DNA of 64,000 nt, from positions 1 to 64,000 of the forward strand of contig NZ_CALUCZ010000012.1 of NCBI RefSeq assembly GCF_943914685.1, written 5' to 3'. Of the stretch, positions 42,429 through 49,958 are shown in pieces. The position numbers and the translations under genes were made by a program. How positions within the stretch are numbered: the first letter of the stretch is position 1; each line of letters opens with the position of its first letter. Below the pieces are notes generated by a model. It saw only the letters and a program-made list of their open reading frames with translations. It ran no database searches and was not told the DNA's origin. Source of the stretch: an uncultured Mobiluncus sp. (GTDB taxonomy: Bacteria; Actinomycetota; Actinomycetes; Actinomycetales; Actinomycetaceae).

Positions 42429-44429
42429 GTGGAAGATAATGCCCGCGCGCGCGAGTTTTTACAACGTCGCGCTGTCGAAGAACACGTTGCGCTGCCGCCG
42501 CTGTTGAGGACCCCGCGCACTTGGCACTGGCCGCTGCGCAGCCCCCAGGGTGAACCTGCCGTTTATCCTGCTAACCCCCACCGTTATGCCCGAAAACTCG
42601 TTGGCTCTATGTTTGGTGTGCTCGCGCTCGGTTCCCTGGTGACAGGGCTGAACTATGCGGTGTCGGTCAGCGTACCCTGGGCGCTGGGAATGGTGCTGGA
42701 CGCGGGGTTAGAACACGGCTTGACCAGGGAAATCTGGGTTCGGTTGGCGGTTCTCGCCCTGGTTATCCTGGGTGTGGCGCTGACCCAAATGGCGGGACAG
42801 CTCACTGAAATCGCGGTCCAGATGACCGCGGTAGCGACCCCCGCGCGGGTAGCCGGTCGAAAGTTAGCTCTAGATGGGCGCGCTGTGAACCGGGAACTGG
42901 AATCCGGCGATGTGGTCACCTCGATGCTGACAGACGTGGACCGGATTGGCCGAGCGGCGCTGTGGATTCCCGAAATGGTGGGCGCTATTCTCTCTACCGT
43001 CATGATTCTGGTCATCATGTTTCGCACCTCGCCACCTTTGGCCTGGACGGTACTCATCGGGTTACCCATCGTCACGCTACTGATAGGGCTGTTGGGCAAA
43101 CCGCTGCAGCGGCGGCAAACCGAGAACCGGGAAGAGCAGGGCAAACTGACGGAAATCTCGGCTGACGCGGTGGCAGGGCTGCGGGTCCTACGCGGCATCG
43201 GCGGCGAGGACGTGTTCGGACGTCACTATCAGGGGCAGTCGGCTCGCGTGCGCGATGCGGGGATTCGAGTCGCTCTGCCCGCGGCGTTGCTGGGCGTGCT
43301 GCGTTCGGTCATACCCATGTTGTTTACCGCCCTGGTGGTGGGTATCGGGGCGATTCTGTATTTTCACAATGAACTGTCAGTAGGCAGTTTGGTTGCGTTC
43401 TTTGGGTTTTCACAGTTCTTGCGCAACCCCATCGTGGTCGCCACCCGGTCACTGGAAGAATTCACCAGAGCTTGGGTCGGGATTCGCAAACTTGCGCGGA
43501 TTCAAGGCGTCACCTCCCTGGTGAGCGACGATATGGCGGAAGTTCCCGAGGGGGCGCCGCACCAAGATGCCTCATCGCCAGCGCAGTGGCAGGAAAAGGA
43601 TTTCGCTTTGGCCCACCTCACCGACACGGTCAGTGAGGTAACGGTGAAACCGGGCTTGATTACCGGCCTGGTCTGCGCCAATCCTGACGCCAGCGCCGCG
43701 ACCGCCCGGCGGCTGGCTCGTCAAGAGGACAGCGCGCAACCGACCCTTCTGATTGATGGAACCGACGCGAGAACGCTACCCCTCGACCTGGTGCGCCGCG
43801 CCATTATACTGTCAGACACCGACCCGCAGCTTTTTGCCGGAACCTTGCGAGACCAGGTGCGAGGGGCCAACTCGCCGGAGCCTCGCGAACGGGGGGTGCG
43901 CGAACTCGTGTGGCGCGACGTCATCGAAAACGCGACCCGGCAGGAGGACTCGCTCATCGTTCCCGAAGATGATGAGCGCGATTCGCAATGGTTGGCTGCG
44001 TTGCACGTGGCAGATGCCGATGACGTGGTGGAATCCGTGAACGGTGGCCTGGACGGGGCGGTGGCGGAAAAAGGGCGCACGCTCTCTGGCGGTCAGCGTC
44101 AGCGTGTCGCCCTGGCTCGCGTGGTAGCTGCCGATCCAGCGGTGCTGGTCACTATTGAGCCGACTTCCGCGGTCGATTCGCACACGGAATCGCGGGTCGC
44201 TCAGCGTTTGTCACAAGCGCGGCACGGCAAAACCACCGTCATTGTCTCGGCGTCAGTGCTGGTGCTGGAGCATTGTGACGAAGTCATTGTGCTCGACGAC
44301 GCGGGCCGGGAAACCGTCCGTGGCTCACACCGGGAGCTTCGGGAAAAAGCCCGGTCGGGAGACCCCGCGGCCACGCCGTACCTGGCTATCATCAACCGCT
44401 CGGTGCAAAGCGGGGGTGAACCGTCATGA
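42429..44429 (+). CDS. ABC exporter half-transporter with degenerate nucleotide-binding site (no Walker A)
   Basis: The product has 666 residues from GTG 42429, directly after the upstream stop. A hydrophilic N-terminus is followed by a six-helix exporter membrane domain (about 60-350) and a nucleotide-binding domain (about 375-620). The P-loop region reads GLVCANPDASAATARRL, lacking the GxxGxGKST loop altogether, and Walker B is VLVTIEPTSAVD (the Asp is Ile). The ABC signature LSGGQRQRVALARVV (about 552) is perfect. It cannot hydrolyse ATP at its own Walker site but supplies the signature to the partner's site. It overlaps the partner gene by ATGA. Confidence 0.88.
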   Translation: MEDNARAREFLQRRAVEEHVALPPLLRTPRTWHWPLRSPQGEPAVYPANPHRYARKLVGSMFGVLALGSLVTGLNYAVSVSVPWALGMVLDAGLEHGLTREIWVRLAVLALVILGVALTQMAGQLTEIAVQMTAVATPARVAGRKLALDGRAVNRELESGDVVTSMLTDVDRIGRAALWIPEMVGAILSTVMILVIMFRTSPPLAWTVLIGLPIVTLLIGLLGKPLQRRQTENREEQGKLTEISADAVAGLRVLRGIGGEDVFGRHYQGQSARVRDAGIRVALPAALLGVLRSVIPMLFTALVVGIGAILYFHNELSVGSLVAFFGFSQFLRNPIVVATRSLEEFTRAWVGIRKLARIQGVTSLVSDDMAEVPEGAPHQDASSPAQWQEKDFALAHLTDTVSEVTVKPGLITGLVCANPDASAATARRLARQEDSAQPTLLIDGTDARTLPLDLVRRAIILSDTDPQLFAGTLRDQVRGANSPEPRERGVRELVWRDVIENATRQEDSLIVPEDDERDSQWLAALHVADADDVVESVNGGLDGAVAEKGRTLSGGQRQRVALARVVAADPAVLVTIEPTSAVDSHTESRVAQRLSQARHGKTTVIVSASVLVLEHCDEVIVLDDAGRETVRGSHRELREKARSGDPAATPYLAIINRSVQSGGEPS

Positions 44430-46231
44430 AACTGCCTTTGGCCAGCGGAAAACTGGTGATGCGTGGGGTTAAAGACCTGATTCATGACTATCGCGGCGCG
44501 ATTGGGTCAGTGGTGGGGCTGCAGCTGGTGTCGTCCCTGGCAGGAGTGACCCTCCCGTGGCTGCTGGGACGCATCATTGACCGTATTCAAGCCGGGGTCG
44601 CCAGCCGCGACTGGGTCGGTCAACAGATAGTGATTGCCCTGGTAGTGGTCGCGGTGGCGGCAATATTTTCGTTCCTGGCGGAATACCGCGCCCGGGTGAT
44701 GGGCGAGCGGATTTTTGCCCACCTGCGCGACGGCTTGGTCGACTCTGTCATTCACCTGCCTCTGTCGACCGTGGAAAGTGCCGGCACCGGAGACTTGGTG
44801 GGGCGCACCACGCGAGACATTGAACGCCTGCAATTCATGATTCGCCAGGGTATTGCGGCGATTCTGATGATTACCACGACGTTGGTGGTGACGTTTGTGG
44901 CGGCGTTTCTGACCTCCCCGCAACTGGCATTTGTGCTGCTCATCGGGCCGTTGGGGGTGTGGCCGCTGATGGCGTGGTATTTACCGCGGACGGTTCCCGC
45001 CTATCGGTCCTCAGCTCGGTCTTGGGCGGATTTGTCCGGTTCGGTAGCGGAAACTCTGGATCAGGCGGACACGGTTGACGCTCTGGGGCTGTCAGGGAAA
45101 CGGATTGCTCAGCTCGATGTCATTATTCGCGAAATCTGGCGTCAGGAACGCTACAGTGCCTGGATGCGTTCCTGGTTGTTCCTGGGAATTGTGTGCGCCA
45201 CCTTGTCTCCCCTGATAGTTATCGTGTTGCTGGGAGCCTGGTTGGTGCCCAGCGGAGCCTTGACTATCGGGGCTGTTTCTACGATTGCGCTCTATGCCTA
45301 TCAAGTGCGCGGGCCGGTGTGGGAAGCAACTTTCTGGGTAGACGTTTCCATGGAGGCCTACACTTCGCTGGCACGGATTTTTGGTGTCGCACAAGTCGAG
45401 CCGGACCGGGAAGCCCGTGCCCACGCGCCCGCCGGTACGCCCGCGATAGTGGCTCGGGACGTTAGCTACGCCTACCACGCGGGGCAAAATGTGCTGCACG
45501 AAGTGTCTCTGGAACTTCGAGTGGGTGAAACGTTGGCGATTGTCGGCCCCTCGGGTGCCGGTAAGTCAACTTTTGGGCGAATGCTGGCGGGCATTCACCC
45601 GCCCACCAGCGGGTCCGTGACGGTCGGGGGAGTGCGGCTGGTGGACTTGCCCGAAAGCGAACTGCACCAGCAAGTCGCTTTGGTCACGCAAGAACAGCAC
45701 GTGTTTACCGGAACGATTGCCTCCAACCTGCGTCTGGCGCGGCCCGACGCGAGCGATGAGGAACTGTGGGCGGTGCTCGACGCGGTGGGAGTGGACTGGG
45801 TTCGCGGCTTGGGACGAACCGACACCCCGGCCTCTACCGCACCATCTGGCCCAGAGGGGAAATCGCCGGCAGAAACAGAAAAAACCGGGCTTTATGCGGA
45901 AGTCGGCGGCGCTGGAATGAAGCTGAACCCGGCGCAGGTCCAGCAGCTTGCCTTGGCGCGAATCGTGCTGTTGAACCCCCACACTTTGGTGCTGGACGAG
46001 GCAACTTCACTGATGGATCCCTCCGCGGCCCGCTCGCTGGAGCAGTCGTTGTCGCGAGTGTTGGCGGGACGCAGCGTTATCGCCATCGCCCACCGGCTCT
46101 ATACCGCCCACGATGCTGACCGGGTGGCAGTCATGATGGACGGGAGAATCGTGGAATTGGGTACGCACGATGAACTCGTGGCGGCCGGCGGGGAATATGC
46201 CTCGCTGTGGGCATCTTGGCAGCAAGATTAG
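44426..46231 (+). CDS. ABC exporter half-transporter with intact Walker motifs but no LSGGQ
   Basis: The product has 601 residues. The membrane domain spans about 20-310. The nucleotide-binding domain has Walker A GPSGAGKSTFGRMLAG (about 373), Walker B TLVLDEATSLMD (about 520) and the switch His in IAIAHRLYTAHD (about 554). The signature position reads MKLNPAQVQQLALARI, so LSGGQ is lost, and a roughly 25-residue insertion (about 468-490) precedes it. Together with the upstream subunit it forms a heterodimer with one complete ATP site (this Walker A with the partner's LSGGQ) and one dead site. The substrate is unknown. Confidence 0.9.
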   Translation: MKLPLASGKLVMRGVKDLIHDYRGAIGSVVGLQLVSSLAGVTLPWLLGRIIDRIQAGVASRDWVGQQIVIALVVVAVAAIFSFLAEYRARVMGERIFAHLRDGLVDSVIHLPLSTVESAGTGDLVGRTTRDIERLQFMIRQGIAAILMITTTLVVTFVAAFLTSPQLAFVLLIGPLGVWPLMAWYLPRTVPAYRSSARSWADLSGSVAETLDQADTVDALGLSGKRIAQLDVIIREIWRQERYSAWMRSWLFLGIVCATLSPLIVIVLLGAWLVPSGALTIGAVSTIALYAYQVRGPVWEATFWVDVSMEAYTSLARIFGVAQVEPDREARAHAPAGTPAIVARDVSYAYHAGQNVLHEVSLELRVGETLAIVGPSGAGKSTFGRMLAGIHPPTSGSVTVGGVRLVDLPESELHQQVALVTQEQHVFTGTIASNLRLARPDASDEELWAVLDAVGVDWVRGLGRTDTPASTAPSGPEGKSPAETEKTGLYAEVGGAGMKLNPAQVQQLALARIVLLNPHTLVLDEATSLMDPSAARSLEQSLSRVLAGRSVIAIAHRLYTAHDADRVAVMMDGRIVELGTHDELVAAGGEYASLWASWQQD

Positions 46232-46240
46232 AGGCCGAAA

Positions 46241-46966
46241 CTATCCCAGGAAACGGGTTTCGAGGCGTTCCTCTACGACTTCTTCACCGTCTTTGGTCAC
46301 GACCCAAGCTGACTTGCCCGACACTTCGCTGACCGCTTCGGCCAGCTCGGTGCCGCGGTAGACCAAACCCACATTGTTATCGGTGCAGTAGGTTTTCCCC
46401 AAGACACCCTCGGCGACCAGACGATGCACCGTGGGGCGACGGCGCTTTTCGACGTCGTAATGTACGCCGTTGTCGTAGGGAATCAGGCCCAGACCGTTGG
46501 TGACGGCGCGAAGTTCGGGACCGAAAGAATCCGTGGTGCCGCCCCGGTGCCAACATATAGAACCGGCAGAAACACCGGCCAAGACGACGCCAGCCTCCCA
46601 GACTCGGCGGAAAATCTGGTCTAGGCCGTGAACCCGCCACACCGCCAGCAGGTTTGCCACCGAACCCCCGTCGACCCACACCGCGTCTTGTTCCAGGAGA
46701 TAGCTTTCGATGTCCTCCACGTTGGGCATGACAAACAGTTGCAGCGGGTTCAGTTCCACTCCCGCCAGGCGAGCCGCTTCGTAGCGTTGGGCTAGCCGGT
46801 AATGCTGGTCGCCGGCCGCGGTATCCAGGTAGCCCAGTTTCGGTTTGGAACGGGTGGTGCCGGACAGTTCGAGGGAATATTTCACCAGGTGGTTGAACTC
46901 TGTAAAGATGCGGTCTCCGTTTTTGTATCCACCGGAGGTCGCCAAGATAGTTGGGGTTTTCGTCAT
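46241..46966 (-). CDS. Peptidase E (S51 family) dipeptidase-like
   Basis: The product has 241 residues from ATG 46966 (AGGAT 8 nt upstream). Family S51 landmarks are ILATSGGYKNG at the start, DAVWVDGGSVANLLAVW and the nucleophile region LAGVSAGSICWHRGG, followed by the YDNGVHYDVEKRR segment. These enzymes are cytoplasmic Ser hydrolases that split Asp-X dipeptides or act on cyanophycin-type products. It is convergent with the exporter pair and has no operon partner. Confidence 0.88.
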   Translation of the reverse strand: MTKTPTILATSGGYKNGDRIFTEFNHLVKYSLELSGTTRSKPKLGYLDTAAGDQHYRLAQRYEAARLAGVELNPLQLFVMPNVEDIESYLLEQDAVWVDGGSVANLLAVWRVHGLDQIFRRVWEAGVVLAGVSAGSICWHRGGTTDSFGPELRAVTNGLGLIPYDNGVHYDVEKRRRPTVHRLVAEGVLGKTYCTDNNVGLVYRGTELAEAVSEVSGKSAWVVTKDGEEVVEERLETRFLG

Positions 46967-47160
46967 AAGGACTATCCTAGCCGGGGGAGCCTCGCGAATC
47001 ATTCGCGGGGTGTGGTTTCGGGTGTTTGGCCGCCGACGCGGCCCGGTCTGGCATAGGATTAAGCCTGAGAACAGAGGTAAAGCGGCGCTGAAAAGCGGAA
47101 TCGCCTGTTTGAGTTGCCAGGATTACCGAAAATAAGTTATACCGAAAATTGGGATAAAAA

Positions 47161-47592
47161 ATGAGTGATGCGAAAACCTTGAATATAGCGGTCAATGTGT
47201 CCGGTAGCGAGGTCGGGGGTGGTCTGGGGCGAGCCCGGACTATGGCGGTAGCCACCCTCAACGCTGCCGATGAAATCGTGGGGTGGCAGGAGTTCCCAGT
47301 CGGTTGGGACGTCTTGCACGAGCAAGGGCCGCACGGCAGCTTGCACGCTCAGATTGTGGGTTTTATGCGCGACCATGACATTGCGGCCGTGGTCAGCGGA
47401 CATATGGGACCCCCGATGGTCAACACCATGATGAAACTCGGCGTTTTGCCGCTATCCGCGGCTGGCGAGGCGCGCAGCGCTGCTAAAGACGCCGCCAAAC
47501 GAGTGCGCTGCGTCGATGGCTCTGCTGCTAACGCCCCGGACGAAGACGGCCATGGCGCAAACAAATGGGTTCTGCCTGTGATTCCGTCTTAG
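47161..47592 (+). CDS. NifX/NafY-like (dinitrogenase FeMo-cofactor biosynthesis) domain protein
   Basis: The protein has 143 residues with the Nitro_FeMo-Co fold: LNIAVNVSGSEVGGGLGRAR at the start, then the GPHGSLHAQIVGFMRDHDI helix and AAVVSGHMGPPMVNTMMKLG. Proteins of this family are widespread in non-nitrogen-fixing anaerobes, where their job is unknown (possibly Fe-S or metal cofactor handling). The C-terminus is polar and low complexity. No nif genes are nearby. Confidence 0.82.
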   Translation: MSDAKTLNIAVNVSGSEVGGGLGRARTMAVATLNAADEIVGWQEFPVGWDVLHEQGPHGSLHAQIVGFMRDHDIAAVVSGHMGPPMVNTMMKLGVLPLSAAGEARSAAKDAAKRVRCVDGSAANAPDEDGHGANKWVLPVIPS

Positions 47593-47635
47593 TGTTCAGA
47601 GGTTTTGACAATTTCGATGATGAGGAAACAGGCAA

Positions 47636-48289
47636 GTGGAAACTGTAAATAAAGACGTGGTGGACCTCATATTAGAGCTGCAGGCTATCGGCCAGTCCGG
47701 AGAGTTCTATGGTCATGATGACTATGACCGGAATCGGGCGACCCAGACTCGTGAACTGGCGGCGGAACTCTTGGCGCGCCTGACGGGCAGCAATCCCGAA
47801 CAGGCGCGGGACGTGTTGCTGGAAGACTACGGGTACCGCACGCCGAAAGTTGATTCGCGCGCCGTTATTTTCGGCGACGGCTCGGGGTGTCCGGGAGTGG
47901 ACGGAGACAAGATTTTGCTGGTGCATGAAGGCACAGACGGGCGCTGGTCCCTGCCGGGAGGCTGGATTGACGAGGGGTTGAGCGTGCGGGAAAACACCAT
48001 CAAAGAGGCTTACGAGGAATCCGGAATGCAGGTGAAAACCGACAGGCTGCTGGCCGTAATCGATAAGCGCAAACATAATCCCAGCAGGGGTATATTTCAT
48101 GTTTACGCATTTTTTGTGGAATGCACCTTGCTGGGCGGGGACTTTACGGAGAACCTCGAAACTACCGAGATTGGCTGGTTTGGGCTCGATGAGCTGCCGG
48201 AAATGTCGCTCGGCAAAACCACGCCCGAACAAGTCGCGATGTGTCTGAAAGCGCATCGCGACCCGAACTGGCAGGTCGTCTTCGACTGA
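47636..48289 (+). CDS. Nudix hydrolase with N-terminal Nudix_N-type domain
   Basis: The product has 217 residues from GTG 47636. The N-terminal helical domain (LILELQAIGQSGEFYGHDDYDR) is of the kind found in ADP-ribose pyrophosphatase-like Nudix enzymes. The Nudix box reads GGWIDEGLSVRENTIKEAYEESG, with the usual Arg before Glu replaced by Lys and the catalytic EE intact. It would hydrolyse a nucleoside diphosphate linked to another moiety; the substrate is not evident. It ends 183 bp before rpsP, in a gap with a CATAAT -10-like box at 48340. Confidence 0.88.
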   Translation: METVNKDVVDLILELQAIGQSGEFYGHDDYDRNRATQTRELAAELLARLTGSNPEQARDVLLEDYGYRTPKVDSRAVIFGDGSGCPGVDGDKILLVHEGTDGRWSLPGGWIDEGLSVRENTIKEAYEESGMQVKTDRLLAVIDKRKHNPSRGIFHVYAFFVECTLLGGDFTENLETTEIGWFGLDELPEMSLGKTTPEQVAMCLKAHRDPNWQVVFD

Positions 48290-48472
48290 GCCGGGAGGGC
48301 TGTTGAATTTTAAAAATCGTGAGAAATCGGGCATAATGGAACGTTGTACTGGGCTTTGGTCGCCGCCCTCTCGTGGCCACGGCCCCGGATTTTGAGCAAA
48401 ACAAGGCTTTAGTGTTTTCCCTACCTGGGGTTTTGTGCGCTCGCGACATGAATTACAAGGAGAGTCACAACA

Positions 48473-48994
48473 GTGGCAGTACGTATTCGTTTGAAGCGAA
48501 TTGGTAAGATTCACCACCCCATTTACCGGGTGGTCGTGGTCGACAGCCGCAAGAAGCGCGACGGTCGCGTCATCGAGGAGGTCGGCAAGTACGACCCCAA
48601 TCAGCAGCCGTCTTTGATTGAACTGAACTCAGAGCGTATCCAGTACTGGTTGAGCGTGGGGGCCCAGCCGTCCGACGCGGTGCACCGTTTCCTGGTGTTG
48701 TCCGGCGATTGGGCGACGTTCAAGGGCGCCAAGGTCGTTGAGAATCGTATCCAGGTTAAGGACGCCGGAGCCGATGTGGAGGCCGCGGTGAAGGCTGCGG
48801 ACGACGCCGCAGAAAAGGCGAAAGCAAAGAAGGCCGAAGCCGAAGCCAAGGCCAAGAAGGAAGCCGAAGAAGCTGCGAAGGCTGAAGAAGCTGAGGCCGC
48901 TAAGGCCGAGGAGACTCCCGCTGAGGAGGCTCCCGCCGAGGAAAAGGCTGAGGAAGCCCCGGCGGAAGAAAAGACTGAGGAAGCGGCAGAATAA
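48473..48994 (+). CDS. rpsP: 30S ribosomal protein S16 with Ala/Glu-rich extension
   Basis: The first 85 residues are a standard S16 (VRIRLKRIGKIHHPIYRVVV, then SRKKRDGRVIEEVGKYDP). The remaining 85 are a low-complexity tail of Ala, Glu and Lys (for example EEKAEEAPAEEKTEEAAE), longer than in most bacteria but of a type seen in other actinobacteria. AGGAGAGTC precedes the GTG start at 48473. It heads the rpsP-khpA-rimM-trmD cluster and overlaps khpA by one base. Confidence 0.96.
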   Translation: MAVRIRLKRIGKIHHPIYRVVVVDSRKKRDGRVIEEVGKYDPNQQPSLIELNSERIQYWLSVGAQPSDAVHRFLVLSGDWATFKGAKVVENRIQVKDAGADVEAAVKAADDAAEKAKAKKAEAEAKAKKEAEEAAKAEEAEAAKAEETPAEEAPAEEKAEEAPAEEKTEEAAE

Positions 48995-49239
48995 TGTCGA
49001 TGCTTGCAGATTCTTTGGAACACCTGGTCAGCGGCATCGTCGACGAGCCAGAAGCTGTGCGCGTGAACGAAAAGTCTTTGCGCCGCGGCAAGCTCCTGGA
49101 AGTACACGTTGCCCCCTCGGATTTGGGTCGAGTTATTGGCCGTAACGGTCGCACTGCGAAAGCGCTGCGTTCGGTGGCTTCGGCACTGTCCACGCAGGGC
49201 AGTGTCCGCGTCGATGTCATCGACCAAGATCGGCACTAA
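48994..49239 (+). CDS. khpA: KH-domain RNA-binding protein KhpA
   Basis: The product has 81 residues with a single KH fold. The GxxG loop is IGRNGRTAKALRSV. KhpA binds RNA with KhpB and influences cell division and wall synthesis in Gram-positives. The TAATG overlap with rpsP couples translation, the usual gene order. Confidence 0.94.
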   Translation: MSMLADSLEHLVSGIVDEPEAVRVNEKSLRRGKLLEVHVAPSDLGRVIGRNGRTAKALRSVASALSTQGSVRVDVIDQDRH

Positions 49240-49251
49240 ATAGTCATTTGT

Positions 49252-49286
49252 TTTGATCCCCGCCGATAGCGGGGGTCAAACTTTTT
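49252..49286 (+). terminator. Strong rho-independent terminator between khpA and rimM
   Basis: TTTGATCCCCGC pairs with GCGGGGGTCAAA (12 pairs including one G-T) around a CGATA loop, followed by CTTTTT. It should end or attenuate the rpsP-khpA transcript before rimM. Confidence 0.9.
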
Positions 49287-49318
49287 AACGCAGCTATCGG
49301 TTCGGGAAAGGGGCAGCG

Positions 49319-49900
49319 GTGAAGCTCACGGTGGGGGTCATCGGGCGTGCCAGTGGGGTTCGCGGCGAAGTCCGGGTCGCCCTGCACACGGACGACCCGG
49401 GTTCTCGGTTTGCCCCCGGTACAGTCCTGTTAACCAGCCGGAAAACCCCGGCTACGCTGACGGTAAAACGGGCCCGGATGAGCGGTAAACACTTCGTGGT
49501 GTCTTTCCGGGAAATCCCCGACCGTAACGGCGCCGAAACCCTCAGCGGAACGAAACTGTATATAGAAACTGACGCACCGGCCTTGTGCACCGAGGCCATA
49601 GACTCAGCTCAACCCGGCACCGCCAATGCAGAAATCGCCAACGACCACGAACAAAGTGGGGGCGACGAGGGATTTTACCGCCACGAACTGGTGGGACTGC
49701 GAGCGGTGGACCTGGCGAGGAAAACGCTTGGCACCGTCAGCGACCTGCTGCTGGCGCCAGCCCAAGACCTGTTGGAAGTCACGACTGCGGACGGGGAGAA
49801 AATCCTGGTGCCTTTTGTTTATGAAATCGTCCCTGATGTCGATTTAGATAATCAGGTGGTCACGATGGATCCGCCCGGAGGATTGTTTCCGCCGCACTAG
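49319..49900 (+). CDS. rimM: Ribosome maturation factor RimM
   Basis: The product has 193 residues. The N-terminal beta-barrel has LTVGVIGRASGVRGEVRVALHTDDP; the C-terminal PRC-barrel has GFYRHELVGLRAVD and the end PFVYEIVPDVDLDNQVV. RimM acts on the 30S head with S19. Between the domains is a poorly conserved insertion (about 90-118). GTG start at 49319 with GGGAAAGG upstream. Confidence 0.95.
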   Translation: MKLTVGVIGRASGVRGEVRVALHTDDPGSRFAPGTVLLTSRKTPATLTVKRARMSGKHFVVSFREIPDRNGAETLSGTKLYIETDAPALCTEAIDSAQPGTANAEIANDHEQSGGDEGFYRHELVGLRAVDLARKTLGTVSDLLLAPAQDLLEVTTADGEKILVPFVYEIVPDVDLDNQVVTMDPPGGLFPPH

Positions 49901-49958
49901 GACGGTCCCAAGTTTCCCGGCAGGTTATCGATAGACTTTCTGAATAAAGGTGAGGAAG

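Noticed and set aside
47161..47592. Evidence for nitrogen fixation
   Set aside because: A lone NifX-like domain is common in non-fixing anaerobes, and no nif genes are near.
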